From the NCBI GenBank assembly GCA_964035575.1, contig OZ037916.1, positions 372,001 through 436,000 on the forward strand: a stretch of 64,000 nt of DNA, in the 5' to 3' direction. Below the pieces are notes generated by a model. The model saw only the letters and a program-made list of their open reading frames with translations. It made no database searches and had not been told where the DNA came from. The position numbers and the translations under genes are program-made. Positions 1 through 11,100 of the stretch are shown piece by piece. This DNA comes from Rhynchopus sp. YZ270_cl-10 (lineage: Eukaryota > Euglenozoa > Diplonemea > Diplonemida > Diplonemidae). The number at the start of each line of letters is the position of its first letter. Within the stretch, counting starts at the first letter, position 1.

Positions 1-2478
1 CACTGCTCCGTCTGCGTACTTCACTTCGCACTTAGCTTTTCTGATGTCGGCACGATCGCCCTTCTCGGTCACTGGCATCACGAAGGTTTTCCTGCGGGAT
101 ATCGTGAATCCAAGTTTGGGGAGGTGTTCCTCTAGCAGTGTAAGGACCTTCTGTATCGCCGCTGTTGCTTCCTCCAGTGTGCGCTCCGTACACATGATGG
201 CCAGGTCGTCAGCGAAGATGCAGAAGTGGGCCGTCGTTCCTTCCAGGATCTCTGCCACCTCCGTCATCACCAGATTGAACAGCAGTGGTGAGAGCACTGT
301 GCCCTGGGGAACACCCTCCCGCATCACGTATTCCTCGCTCCGTGTTCCTTCCACCGTTGTCCTTGCCGTTCTGTGCTTCAGGTAATCCGTGAGCCACCTG
401 ATGTATCGCTCTGGTACCTGGTGTTGGTGGAGCCTTTCCAGAATTTTCCCCCGTTTAACCTTGTCGTAGGCCTTGTCGAGGTCCAGCGTCAGAATGATGG
501 GGACTTCTTTCTTCGCTGCGGAGTCCTTAGCCAGCTGCGTGATGTAGGCCAAGTTGTCCACGGCGGAACGGAAGCGTCTGAATCCTGTCTGTTTGGGATG
601 TAGGTTCTGTGTGGCCTCGTTTGGGTCTTCCATCAGCTGGAGCAGTCTGTTCGCTAGCACGTGTTCCATCACCTTACTCACGGTACTCGTCAGGGCTATC
701 GGCCGGTAGGATTCGAGGTCTTCCTCTGGCTTCCCTTGTTTGTGGATAGGGAAAAGTATGGCCTTCTTCCATTCTTTGGGTAGTTGCCCCTGCTTCCACG
801 AGAGGTTCATCACATGTAGAAGCCCTTTTTTTGCGGCGGGTCCGAGGTGCATCAACATCTCGTTGTGTATCCCATCCGCTCCAGGTGACTTTCCTGCTTC
901 TAGGACGTTCAGTGCGGCGTCCAGCTCCTCCAGTGTCAGGGGTGCTTCAGCTCCTTGGGATCCTGCCGTAGTTTGCTGCTCCGCATCCGGTAGGCCTGTG
1001 CCGTCACTCACGCTGCAGTAGTGCTCCCCCAGTGCGTCCGCCTTCTCCTTGTTGGTGGAGAGCTGTTGTTTTTCCTGTTGTCCCTCTTTTTTCACTTTTA
1101 TGGGGTACGACTGCGCCTTGTCCGCCCGTCCGTCCAACTCGCGCAGCAGCCTGAAGGCCCCGGAGGTTGCTACTGCCTTGGTGCACTTGTCCTCCCACAC
1201 CTCTCTCTTCGCCTTCCGTATCGCATTGGCCGTCTGCCGCCGGAGTTCCGTGAGTGCGTCCCCGTCGGCCACGGTCAGGGTCTCCTCCTTCTGCTGTCTG
1301 CGGAGTTCTCTGTCTCGTTGCTTCTGGGCCTTCTTCACCGCACCGTTGCACCAGCGTCGCTTCTTCTTCCTTGCCTTGCCTCTGGGTATGTGCCTCCTCG
1401 CGATGTTCTTCACCATCCCTGCCCACTTGGCTGCTGCGGTGCTGATCGAGCCCCACTTCATTGCGTCTGGCGAACTGCGCTCCATCTCCTTGGTGAAGCC
1501 TGCCCAGTTCGCCTTCTTCCAGTTCCACAGCTCTTTTTTGAGTTTCACCTCAGGATGTGTTGGAGGTGTTTGGGCGTTCGCTTGCACTTCAAACTCTATC
1601 GGCAGGTGGTCGGAGTTGAGCGTTTCCCGTGTTTGCCATATGGGGTCGGCCCAGTCTCTGTCTGCGAAGACCACATCTGGTGACGTTTTGGTACCGCGCT
1701 GGATCCGCGTTGCTTCCTTCTTGTTCCAGCATCGCATGTTGTTCCCCAACGCCCAGTCGTGTAGGTCAGTTCCCGTTTGGTTGGGGATTTTCGCCTGACT
1801 CCACGCCTGGTGATGTGCGTTGATGTCCCCTGCGATCACGCAGCCCTCTCCCGTTGGCAGATCCTGCGTTGCGAAGTCATCCTCTCTCTGGTCCCCCTTC
1901 TGTAGACCCACCCCGCTCGGCCGGTACACATTCGTGAAGAGCACGCCCTCCACAATCACATCCAGCCTCTCTGTGGTCTCCCACGCTTCGAAGGGTTGTT
2001 CTGTCGCACGCAAGTTCTTCTTCACCAGTGTCGCAATCCCTCCCCCATGCGTCTCGCTGGTGTCTTTTTTTCGAGCTACCGTTCGCACCCGCAGGAAAGT
2101 CCTGTACCCGTCAAAGTTCAGCTTGCCCGTTTGCGCCGCCATGAGTTCTTGGAGGTGTACTACATCGTACTTCTCCTTCTCCAGGACCTGCTTCAGCTCC
2201 CCTTTCTTCGGGCCCGTCAGCCCCCCCGCATTCCAACTCATGCAGCGAAGGGTTCTTGGTTTTGGTCCTTGCTCTGGTTCTGGCTCTGGTCCTGGCTCAG
2301 GCTCGATGCCGTCCTCTAGCAGTTGGTTGCTCTTGATGGTGGAGGAGGTCTTGTCGAGTGTGGGGTCGGTGTTCGGTCGACCTGAGTGGTGTTGATGAGT
2401 CATCCTTGGGTGTGCGTGGGTCTTCCACTTGTACGGAAGCAAAAAAGGCAGTAGCAGCAGCAGCACACTATCCAGCAT
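1..2478 (-). CDS. LINE ORF2: endonuclease-reverse transcriptase (partial)
   Basis: This frame is open from an ATG at 2478 to the window edge, 826 codons without a stop. Another ATG at 2403 and one at 2241 are in frame. From residue 80 it reads MSWNAGGL, the start of an exonuclease-endonuclease-phosphatase domain. Further endonuclease signatures are GDINAHHQAW (near 1830) and SDHLPIE (near 1600). The RT domain follows, with GADGIHNEML, LDLDKAYDKV, GVPQGTVLSPLLFN (near 290) and the catalytic FADDLAI box (about 201-218). In this family the product nicks target DNA and primes reverse transcription there. It lies in the same frame as ORF1, separated by ORF1's TGA and 11 codons. The C-terminal part is not visible. 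Confidence 0.93.
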   Translation of the reverse strand, partial: MLDSVLLLLLPFLLPYKWKTHAHPRMTHQHHSGRPNTDPTLDKTSSTIKSNQLLEDGIEPEPGPEPEPEQGPKPRTLRCMSWNAGGLTGPKKGELKQVLEKEKYDVVHLQELMAAQTGKLNFDGYRTFLRVRTVARKKDTSETHGGGIATLVKKNLRATEQPFEAWETTERLDVIVEGVLFTNVYRPSGVGLQKGDQREDDFATQDLPTGEGCVIAGDINAHHQAWSQAKIPNQTGTDLHDWALGNNMRCWNKKEATRIQRGTKTSPDVVFADRDWADPIWQTRETLNSDHLPIEFEVQANAQTPPTHPEVKLKKELWNWKKANWAGFTKEMERSSPDAMKWGSISTAAAKWAGMVKNIARRHIPRGKARKKKRRWCNGAVKKAQKQRDRELRRQQKEETLTVADGDALTELRRQTANAIRKAKREVWEDKCTKAVATSGAFRLLRELDGRADKAQSYPIKVKKEGQQEKQQLSTNKEKADALGEHYCSVSDGTGLPDAEQQTTAGSQGAEAPLTLEELDAALNVLEAGKSPGADGIHNEMLMHLGPAAKKGLLHVMNLSWKQGQLPKEWKKAILFPIHKQGKPEEDLESYRPIALTSTVSKVMEHVLANRLLQLMEDPNEATQNLHPKQTGFRRFRSAVDNLAYITQLAKDSAAKKEVPIILTLDLDKAYDKVKRGKILERLHQHQVPERYIRWLTDYLKHRTARTTVEGTRSEEYVMREGVPQGTVLSPLLFNLVMTEVAEILEGTTAHFCIFADDLAIMCTERTLEEATAAIQKVLTLLEEHLPKLGFTISRRKTFVMPVTEKGDRADIRKAKCEVKYADGAV

Positions 2479-2511
2479 TAACCACACCAACAGCAACACC
2501 AGACACAACAG

Positions 2512-3285
2512 TCAGTACCGCATGCTGCGGCGCTTCTCTTTCTCTTTCCTTGGCGAGGGGGAGGGCGTCGTCGCTAAGATCCGTCGTGTGTTCTTGGGGG
2601 TGGCACGGTCACGTTCGTCCCGCTCCGCTCTCTTCCCCCTGTTCAGCTGCTTGGGTGGCGTCAAGCCCATGCGGAGGCGGCGTTCTTCTGCGTGGAGGAC
2701 GTCCCTCGCACGTTTCAGCTGGCGTTCCTCCTCCTGGCGCACCAGTGCTGCCGCTGTCGCGAGATCCATCTCCTCCTCTCGCTCTGTTTCCCGCTTTTTT
2801 TTTAAAAAAGCCTCGTAAGAGGCTTCGGCCTCTTGCAGCACTGCCTCCGTCGCCAGCCGTTTCGCTTCTGCTGAGGCGAATGCGTTCCTCCTCTTCTCCT
2901 CGGCCAACTCCTCCTGGCGTGTCTTCTTCAGGATTTCGTTATACTCCTGCCACTGTGCTTCTTCGCGTGCCTTCGCTTCTGCCCTCTCCGCCTCTGCAGT
3001 GTCGAATTCACGGCGGCGGTCCGTCTCTTCCTGCCGCCTCTGTGCCTGCAGCCGTTCTTCTGCTTCTTCTCTCTGTTCGCGTTGCTGTTGTTGTTGCCTC
3101 TGCTGTTGTTGCTGCCGCTGCTGCTGTTGCTGCCGCTGCTGCTGTTGCTGCCGCTGCTGCTGTTGTTGCCGCTGCTGCTGTTGTTGCTGCTGTTGCTTCC
3201 GCTCCTGAGTTTGCGTGGGTTCCTTCTTCGCCTTCGTCTCCTTCTTCGGCGGTGCCGTCACCTTCACCTCCTCATCGATTTGCAT
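2512..3285 (-). CDS. LINE ORF1: glutamine-rich coiled-coil protein
   Basis: A 257-residue frame lies directly upstream of ORF2 in the same frame. The N-terminus is short, charged and lysine-rich. Residues about 28-70 are a polyglutamine tract broken regularly by arginine (RQQQQQ units). The rest is a long E/R/A-rich helix of coiled-coil character ending in a basic KEKEKRRSMRY tail. ORF1 proteins of LINEs generally bind RNA and oligomerise; the coiled coil and basic tail suit that, but there is no zinc knuckle or RRM I can recognise. A host coiled-coil gene is the alternative, but position, strand and frame argue for ORF1. Confidence 0.75.
   Translation of the reverse strand: MQIDEEVKVTAPPKKETKAKKEPTQTQERKQQQQQQQQRQQQQQRQQQQQRQQQQQRQQQQQRQQQQQREQREEAEERLQAQRRQEETDRRREFDTAEAERAEAKAREEAQWQEYNEILKKTRQEELAEEKRRNAFASAEAKRLATEAVLQEAEASYEAFLKKKRETEREEEMDLATAAALVRQEEERQLKRARDVLHAEERRLRMGLTPPKQLNRGKRAERDERDRATPKNTRRILATTPSPSPRKEKEKRRSMRY
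3076..3200. repeat. CAG/CAA microsatellite in LINE ORF1
   Basis: Imperfect CTG/TTG triplets with an 18-bp higher-order period (five Q codons then an R codon on the minus strand). It encodes the RQQQQQ tract of ORF1. Confidence 0.9.
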
Positions 3286-3458
3286 CTCGCCTTCTCCTTC
3301 TTCTTCTTCTTCTTCTTCCGGGTTTTTTTTAGAAAATTTGAAAGGAAAAAAAAAATAGTGTGGACGAAGGGTTTTTGAGGTGCAATTTTTTTTATGACGT
3401 CGGTCTTCAGTTTCCTACACAGAATGTGATGCACTACGTTCTTCTTTTCAGTTCGATA

Positions 3459-5672
3459 TCACAAAATAAAATAAACCAATAGCTTTGTTCCATACCCATT
3501 CTGCTGCCACACCCGTTTCCATTTAACGAAGCCACGGTCCACCGCTATTGCGTACACCCCAACCATTTTGCTCGACGCGAGCACCGAGTACAACATATTC
3601 CCTTGCTTTATGCCGTCGGAGGCGGCCCCTTCACTGAAGGGAACGTGCACGTACCATACCTCCTCGAGACCGCGTTTCACTATGTATTCATTGCTCATGG
3701 GGCTGACCTGGACCTTAACACGGGTGATGGCATGGAAGGACACCTGCGAGTGTTGGGTCGCCCTCCACACCTCCTTGCGCACCTCCCTCTCAAACTCACC
3801 TAATGTGTTCAGATAGGAGTTGTACCTTCTTGCGGCTATGTTGTGTGGACTGAAGAAGTCCTGGTTAGGATCTAACGAAATCCGAACAGGACAGTCCTTC
3901 TTGCATTGCAGATACTGCGCCCACCTGCTTGACAACGGCTGCAACGAGCTGTTCTGTGCATGCGGATGTGTCTCCATCGTATCCGTTGCAGCACATTCCT
4001 CAAAAGCTTCATCATTCTTATACCCATCATGCCCTAGCCCCGTCTCCTTTGCCATAGGTCCATGCGCGAAAACGCCTTCCGCAAATCCTTCAGAACCTTC
4101 CATTAAAGAAAAAATGCGCTTCCCTTTGAGTTGCATTTTATAATGCTTTCCAGACGCATCCATTAGCAGTCCACCTGTCTGTGGAGATGCGAACAAAGCG
4201 TTGGTTGCGGTAAACGAAATCAATTGGAGTGGCGAGGCTGGGGTTGGGTTCATGAAGGAGAAGGAGGAGGGTGCGTCCGCTTGGAGACGCCAGAGCTTTG
4301 TGGGTTGGGGTTTGTCTTCGAGCAGGGAGCTTGCTGAGGTTGCGTCTACATCGAATCCAGCAGGCAGTGAATACGCAATAAAAGAACGCATCTCTCTGTT
4401 GTCCACATCCACAAACAACACCAACACCCCTTCCCTCCTATCAAACGCAGCAATCTCTGTATGGTTCAACACCGCAGGAGGAAACCCTACACCCAACCTC
4501 ACAGTTTCCGCATACATCGTTAAATCATGCTTCAACAAATGCACTTCATTTCCTTGCAACATCAGGATCAAAGAAAAATCTCTTGCATGACTAAAATTAT
4601 GCTCCCTCGAAGAAAGGAACAACGGGGCCGCGTACAGCCCCTGCCACGAAGGCACCCTGGTAATCTCGCTGAGGAGCACCCCATCACGCCCAAGAAGCAT
4701 TACTTTGTGGTGGTATTTCAAGAGAACACCTTCTTGGCAGGCGATCATCTCTTTAATAGGAAGCTCTAAAGGGGAGGATGCGAAGGCGGAGGAGGAGTCG
4801 ATAGCGGTGCGTGGTTTTGTCCAAAGACGCTTTCTGCGTTTGAGGTCGTAGCAGTGTAGTTCATAGTGTTGTTGTTGCTTGAGCTCGAGGAGTTGTGCTT
4901 GGCGGTATTCACGCTCAGAGCATCCTTCCCCGAAGAAGTTGTGGCTTCCCAACAAATTATCCCCAGAGTCTCCAGTCAATCCTAACTCGATCACCACCTC
5001 ATCGTCTTTGGCTTGCGGGTTGTCATCGTCTTCCACCTCCTCCTCCTCCTCCACCACGACTCCCCCAGGGGGTACCGGTAGACCCATTTCATCGTCGCTA
5101 TCGTCCTCCATTAGGACTGTAGGAAGAAGTGGCTTTTCTTTGGTGACGATTGGTTTGTCTGAGCATAGAATATAACGGTGGACGCCGTAGATGGAGGATT
5201 TGAGGATGAGGTGCGTTTCTTCGAGAGGCAGTGGGGTGCGGAGGAGCAAATCGAAGGTGTGGTTGTGTGCGCTGTCGTAACGTTGTGGATGGGCACGTGT
5301 CGCGATGTCGATCAGGTTGTACCAGGCTCTGCAGACGGACCCAGCGGTGCCACGAACAGTTCGCAAAGAGAGAAACCCAAACACAGTCGACATAACCTCA
5401 GGGACATTAACAAAGGCGGCGCAGGGCTGTCCAGATGACGTCACCACGACACCCTGCTCTCCGGTCAGCTTCACCGCCTCCCCTTCCCCAACCACACCCC
5501 CCACCCCCAACGTCCTCCCCCCTTTACACAGCACCTTATGAACACGAAGCCCAGGATACCCTTCACGGCACCATGTAACCACCTCTTCTCGGGTTGCCCG
5601 CCCTTCCTCTGCAGATGAGATGTTGGCAACCACAGTTTTGGAACCATACTTAACACGGATGGTGGTAGGCAT
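3459..5672 (-). CDS. Ubiquitin-like/F-box domain protein
   Basis: A single-exon 737-residue frame ending in TGA. The start at 5672 (MPTTIRVKYGSK) is preferred because the 83 codons upstream run through MITE sequence. Residues 1-75 look ubiquitin-like. Around residues 85-125 is an F-box-like segment (VPEVMSTVFGFLSL, then VCRAWYNLI). An acidic low-complexity stretch follows (VVVEEEEEVEDDDN, near residue 210), then about 450 residues of alternating strand-like segments without a clear repeat. F-box proteins usually recruit substrates to SCF ubiquitin ligases through Skp1; the pairing with an N-terminal Ubl supports a ubiquitin-pathway role. Substrate unknown. The MITE end is 96 bp upstream of the start, so it may supply promoter sequence. 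Confidence 0.75.
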   Translation of the reverse strand: MPTTIRVKYGSKTVVANISSAEEGRATREEVVTWCREGYPGLRVHKVLCKGGRTLGVGGVVGEGEAVKLTGEQGVVVTSSGQPCAAFVNVPEVMSTVFGFLSLRTVRGTAGSVCRAWYNLIDIATRAHPQRYDSAHNHTFDLLLRTPLPLEETHLILKSSIYGVHRYILCSDKPIVTKEKPLLPTVLMEDDSDDEMGLPVPPGGVVVEEEEEVEDDDNPQAKDDEVVIELGLTGDSGDNLLGSHNFFGEGCSEREYRQAQLLELKQQQHYELHCYDLKRRKRLWTKPRTAIDSSSAFASSPLELPIKEMIACQEGVLLKYHHKVMLLGRDGVLLSEITRVPSWQGLYAAPLFLSSREHNFSHARDFSLILMLQGNEVHLLKHDLTMYAETVRLGVGFPPAVLNHTEIAAFDRREGVLVLFVDVDNREMRSFIAYSLPAGFDVDATSASSLLEDKPQPTKLWRLQADAPSSFSFMNPTPASPLQLISFTATNALFASPQTGGLLMDASGKHYKMQLKGKRIFSLMEGSEGFAEGVFAHGPMAKETGLGHDGYKNDEAFEECAATDTMETHPHAQNSSLQPLSSRWAQYLQCKKDCPVRISLDPNQDFFSPHNIAARRYNSYLNTLGEFEREVRKEVWRATQHSQVSFHAITRVKVQVSPMSNEYIVKRGLEEVWYVHVPFSEGAASDGIKQGNMLYSVLASSKMVGVYAIAVDRGFVKWKRVWQQNGYGTKLLVYFIL

Positions 5673-5767
5673 CGTGAAGGGGGGGGGGATGAGGGGGGAA
5701 AGGGGGGGAATGTGTACTGATATGGTTGGTATTGAGCGTTTGTTTTGGACGGAGATTGCTAATTTTA

Positions 5768-6750
5768 GGGGTGGCATCAAAACAAAAAACGCGGACAATG
5801 TCCGCGTTTTTGGGGGGGGAGGGGGGGGGGGGTCTGAAATTCCAGAAAACGCGGACATTTTGGGGTTTTTTTTTCCTCGAAAATTTTTTTCTTCACCGGG
5901 GTTGTACACGATTTTGACCAAAATTTATAAAAACTCGTCCATTTCGGCAAATTGACCCCACCACAGAACCGGCGGATTCAGGAAATGCAAATGCCGGTGT
6001 TTTCGGGAAAAATAAAAAATACAAGATGCCCGCGTTTTTTTTTTCAAAATGTACACGCATGGGGGCCCTAAAACCCCTGCTACCATGTGCTTCTACAGGC
6101 AAACACTTGGACCCCTTTACCTTACACTGACGGGTTTTGGTGTACTGTGCGGAAATTGACCAAAACCAAGAACTTGTCCATTTCGGCAAATTGACCCCAC
6201 CACAGAACGGACGGATTCCGGAAATGCAAATGCCGGTGTTTTTGCGCATTTTCATGGTTTCAACATCAGAGAGAGAAAATCTGGTTGTGGGATTTACCTC
6301 GGCCCCTTTACCTTATACTCATTTTGACCAACACCAAGAACTTGGCCATTTCGGCAAATTGACCCCACCACAGCACGGACAGATTCCGGAAATGCCAATC
6401 GCGGCATGTTTTGGGGCTGAAAAATTTTCACCAGAAAATTTTTTTCAGCAGCATTTTTTGGCCGAAAATGGGCCCCACGTATTAGTGACCGGGCTCATAT
6501 TTTCAAAAATTTAAGTGGTCAAAAAATTGTCCAATTTTCGAAATTGACCCCACCACTTTCTGGACGGATTCCGGAAATGCCAAAAAACTGTGTTTTGGGT
6601 CACGAATTTGCACCCCGTCACCCAAAAACCAGCAAAAAATAGGGGGAAAAAAAACAAAAAATGTCCGCGTTTTGGGGGGGAGGGGGGGGGGGGTCTGAAA
6701 TTCCCCAAAAACGCGGACATTGTCCGCGTTTTTTGTTTTGATGCCACCCC
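5768..6750. mobile_element. Tourist/Harbinger-like MITE, 983 bp, TTA target duplication
   Basis: The ends are inverted copies beginning GGGGTGGCATCAAAACAAAA, about 50 bp matching by eye, flanked by TTA on both sides (5765-5767 and 6751-6753). A 3-bp TTA duplication with GGGG termini suits the PIF/Harbinger group. Each end contains a perfect palindrome around ACGCGGACA/TGTCCGCGT followed by a G-run. Inside are four diverged direct repeats of about 85 bp (near 5911, 6157, 6322 and 6512) sharing the core AAATTGACCCCACCAC. There is no transposase frame, so it is non-autonomous. Confidence 0.8.
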
Positions 6751-6753
6751 TTA

Positions 6754-7789
6754 GGGGAATCCTTTTTTTTTTCTGACTAAGAAAAATCTCTGCCCTTTTT
6801 TTAGTTTTTGTCTTCTGTTCGAGCGCTGTTTGTGTAGAATAAACAGAAACAATAAAAAAAAAAAGAAAAGAAGAGAATGGAATAGCGGGGGAGGGTGAAA
6901 GGTGGCAACGAGAGGGGTTTTCTTTGGGCTGTGGTGCCTTCTTAACCACCCCCCTCTTCCCCCTCTTCCACCTTTGTTTGCATATATTTATAAAAAAAAA
7001 TTCCCCCCTCCCATCCTCCCAACCCCCCCAATTTCCTACATATGGAAAAACAACACACATTATTCATAGACCCACTATTTTCACTGATTACATATTTTTT
7101 TTTTTTGCTTTTTTTTTTTTGCGGCCGTTTTCGCAAAATAGAGAGACAAGGCGGTACCTCTTACAGCACAAAAAGAAAAAGAAAAAGGGGGAAACATTGA
7201 GGGATGGGAGTACAAAGAGAAACCTTAAAACGATTAAAAAAAAATGCGCATAAAAACTGTGTGCGTTCACATCTTTCAAAGATAAAGGGGAAATACATTA
7301 CTTTTTTTTGATAAATTGTTGGAGTTGCCTCGGTTTTGTGTTGCCACAGTTTTGTGCAAATCTCCACTTTTCTTGTCCCCCCCTCCCTCCCCAAAGAAAC
7401 ACTAGAACGACAGAAATATCATCTCGCCAACTGATCTGTGATAAAAAACCTTTTGTGACTAGGAAAGAGGGGGGGGTGGATGACATCTTTTTTTTCGAAG
7501 GTCTGGTTTCTTTTTTAAAAAAAAAGGGATTGGTCATTATCCAGATCTATACACTGGCTTTCAATAAGTCTGTGTTCTCAAAAAGGCCCCTTCACTATCA
7601 ATAGCAATATGGGTTAAAAAAGAAAGAACGCACCTCTCAAGAAAAATAAAAAGCTCATCATGGTTACGCACAGAGAACATACAACATACAAAAAAGGAGG
7701 TATAAAAACACTCGTTTTCCCCTCATTTTTTCCTCTTTCAAAAAAAAAAAAGAAAAAAAAAAAAAAAAAAAAAATCAAAAAGAATTACA
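6754..7789. other. Gene-poor homopolymer-rich interval
   Basis: Many A and T runs, including about 30 nearly uninterrupted A at 7740-7774, and no convincing coding frame. A block at 7308-7375 (ATTGTTGGAGTTGCCTCGG and following) recurs in diverged form at 8832-8900, so dispersed repeats are present. Confidence 0.6.
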
Positions 7790-8156
7790 TTGTTCCATCT
7801 CTCGGAAAATGTACTAAATGATGGTGTGTATCACCAAACCGATTATACGTGGTTCTCCCGCGGGTTGTCCGTACCCCCTGAATCGCACCAAATGAGATTC
7901 CTTTCTTGTCCCTTCCTACTATTCTCATTTGGAGAAAAGAAACAGCAGTCAAGGGAACGAACCTTCAAAACTGTCAGCAGAACCCGGCAGATTTGCCATC
8001 TCGGGTTCGGCCGATACATCCATGTCGTGGTTTACAACTGATATGCCCTCTGACTGCTTCCTTGCGGACTCGCAGAAATATGGCACCACAAATGGACACA
8101 TAACACCCTCTCTGTGGTTAGACTACGCTAACCTAACAGATTGGTTCAAAAAATAA
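7790..8156 (+). pseudogene. Possible terminal exon or gene fragment, unknown protein
   Basis: Two overlapping frames here have protein-like composition unlike the surrounding A/T tracts. The first (about 7793-7905) includes NDGVYHQTDYTWFSRGLSV. The second (7929-8156) includes FAISGSADTSMSWFTTDMP and ends ANLTDWFKK-TAA, followed at once by AATAAA-like sequence. They are in different frames, so either a short intron or a frameshift separates them. No upstream exons were found and no family is recognised. It could be the last exon of a spliced gene or a decayed fragment. Confidence 0.35.
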
Positions 8157-11100
8157 AATAAAAGTTGACTTGAAATACAAAGCCCTCTCGTGAAGAGTGT
8201 ACTTTGGATAAAAAAAACATTTAGGTTTCGTAGATAATGCAACGCTTTTTTTGGGGAAAACAATACACATTTAAAGAAAATATCACTCCCCATAACAATA
8301 AAGAGAACACAAAAATCATTTATCTGGGAGGGGTCGATATTGACAGGTCGCTGACACAGGGACTCTATACACACACCCCCTGATATTGACAGGTCGCCGA
8401 CAGGTCACCGACAGGTCACCGACAGGTCGTGACACGTCGCTGACAGGTCGTTGACCGACTTCCGAAAGCACCATGAAAGCACTTTTGGTATGTTTTTGTT
8501 GTTGTCTACAACTCACCTACCTAGGGTAGAATCATGTACACAATGTTAGCCCTAGGTGGGGAGGTACTGTACCATGTTGAGGTGCCCTTTTGTTGACACT
8601 ACGGGATATCGAGGTGACCTAACTGATGTTACCCGAAAGTATATTACTTGATGTACTTGATATAGAATCGTACTAAACTATAGTAACAATTTTTTTGTAG
8701 CCTCAACAATCACCTCTCTGAATGAAGACAGGTTTCTGTACAACAAAGTCGCCCGAATTATCCCGAACAGCTGAATTAGGTGTCATGATGCAGATCATCA
8801 TCAACCTAACAAAATTACACTGTTTTTTATATTATAAATTGTTGGAGTAGTGTAGTTGCCTCGATTGTGTTGCCACAGTTTGTGCAATCTCCACTTTTTT
8901 TTTTGTACTTTTTTTTTTCCAAACCAAATTGCCAGACGCACTGAAAGTAAAACGCAGGGGGAATGGGGGAGGGAAGAGGGAAGAGGGGACAAAGGGAATA
9001 CACCAGATATGGTGAGTTAACATAGATGGGAGATCGGGGGTTGTTCTTTTTAGGGGGGGAAGAGGAAAAAAGGGAGGGAAAAAAAACAGCCTTACTTAAT
9101 TGTTCGTAGACAATGTCGCGTGTCTTATTTAAAAAAAATTACAGTATACAGCATGAAATCCCATGGTTGTACTGAGAGAATAAATGGGGGGAAAAACGTT
9201 GGCAAAAAAAAAGAAGGGCGTAAAAAAAAGGTGATGAATTGATCATCCAAGGAAGGAATGTATCAACATCTTAAAACAGGTGGGAGGGGTGTGGTGTGCA
9301 TCTACTGCATCTTCTTTATGCAAGACACCACCTCTCACTGTGATACGCAAAAATTACTTTGGTTGTGGTTATGCTGGGTTTCACAACTTTTTTACAACCA
9401 CATTTTTCATACCCACATAGTTATGAAAAGTTGTGAAACGTTGCGAAAAGTTGTGAAAACCCCGCTCCGTATAGAACCATTTGGTTTGTGTTTTTTTTTC
9501 AGATCCTACACAAAAATAGTGCACTCTTTTTCTTTTGTTTTATCGATAAATCGTCCTTTTTTTTTTGTTCAGTATGGTTTCATACACGCAGGACTTTGGG
9601 AGAGTTCTGTTGTTCACAAAAAAAAAGATAAATTTTTGTGAAAAATAAGGGGGAAAAAAAAAGCAACCCTTGAAGAGATGAATGGGTTTCTCATCACACA
9701 TCAAAACAAAAATAAAATAAAAACGTATAAACGTCACAACACAAAGACTGGGAAGGCAAAAAACAAAAATAAACGTGGCTGTCCTCAGAAGGATAGGGGG
9801 GTGTTGGGGGAGAGAAGACAATGTGTTTTTTTTGATACAAACGTTCGTATCATAAAAGGGCTAGGGTTTTCTGAGGGTGTGTTCGAAGTACTTTTGCTTT
9901 TTTTTTTTTGAAAAATTTGGTTGTATTAGTGTAGCCACCCTAGAGTGTGCTCCACTATAACTAAACGCTGTTTTCTTTTTGTTGATTTTTTGTTTGGGTA
10001 ATTTCTTGGTCGCGTGATATTGCCCTAGGAGGGGTAGGCTGGGGGGGGATCAACATTTCCATTTTTTTTGAAGGAATTTCACTCCTCGAAAAAAAAAAGA
10101 AAAAAAACCATCTTAAAATATTTTCTCTCATTGACTCACAAAAAATCACACAAAAGAATGGGGGGAGAAGAGAAAAAAATGTGGGGAAAAAAGCAGGTTT
10201 GTGGGAACATCTATCTTGCGTTCAAGAAATCAGAGGTGTGATTTTTTTGTTTTGTTTTTTTTGTGCTGACATAGGCTTGGTAGTTTCCAACCAAAAAACG
10301 GAAGAGAAAAAAAAATGTGATATGAATGCGTCTCTCGTACACACACATCCTGTGTTGATTTACCACTATCGCTATCGTGTAGGAACAAAAGTGAATGTGC
10401 GTGCAAAAAAAAAAAAACAAAAAGTATTTCAACATATGCACTCAAATTGATAGCATAGGTATAGGGATCAACAAAAAAATGTTTCGAAAAAGAAAGAAAA
10501 AAAAATCATGTCTCTGCGGGCGTACTAATACGCGCACAAAAGAACAAAAAATAAAGTTTGAAAGATGCAAGGTGTATGCCACATGCACACACATCTTTCA
10601 AAAATGCGCGGCAGTAGAGTGATCCAACACCCTCCTGCAGAAGAACCGATCAAAAAAAAGAGAGAAAAAAAAAAAAAGAAAAACAGCAGCACACACACCC
10701 TCATTTACACTTTTTCCACTCAGGCAAACCAAGACACAATAAAGCCAACTATTGCTGAAAACGCACCCTCGAGTGCAAGGCAATAGAATATCATTTGTAC
10801 CGACACATCCCCGTTATTGTAACTCAAATGTCACCCACAAGGGCTAGGACTACCACAAGACAAGCACATCTCATCCCTAAAGCGTGTGGCAGATGGGATG
10901 GGACATTGAGAACTCTGGTCAGACATTGTTTTTTTTTTTGTTTGTTTGTTTGAAAACTGGGTTGTATTAGTGTAGACACCCGAAGGATGAACTCCACTAC
11001 TACTTTGCTTACGTGATGGGTTTTGGGTCGAGGCTGTGCAAGGCACACGAACGTATCAAAAAGAAATTTTCGGGGGAAAAAAATGGGGTTGACTTGAAAT

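Larger units (their letters stand above)
1..3300 (-). mobile_element. APE-type non-LTR retrotransposon (LINE), 3' end outside window
   Basis: The minus strand carries a two-ORF LINE: a coiled-coil ORF1 (3285 to 2512) followed by an ORF2 with an apurinic-type endonuclease and a reverse transcriptase, still open at base 1. The 3' part, any tail and the target-site duplication lie outside the window. The 5' end lies between ORF1 and the stop of the neighbouring F-box gene (3286-3458), a short T/A-rich stretch with no clear boundary. I see no stop or frameshift in the visible reading frames, so the copy may be young. The clade cannot be fixed without the rest of the RT domain and a tree. Confidence 0.9.

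Noticed and set aside
1-2395. Plus-strand frames (for example 1049-1798 and 1820-2395)
   Set aside because: Shadows of LINE ORF2, whose endonuclease and RT motifs are all on the minus strand.
5673-5921. N-terminal extension of the F-box protein
   Set aside because: The extra codons translate a polyG tract and MITE end; the ubiquitin-like domain begins at the ATG at 5672.
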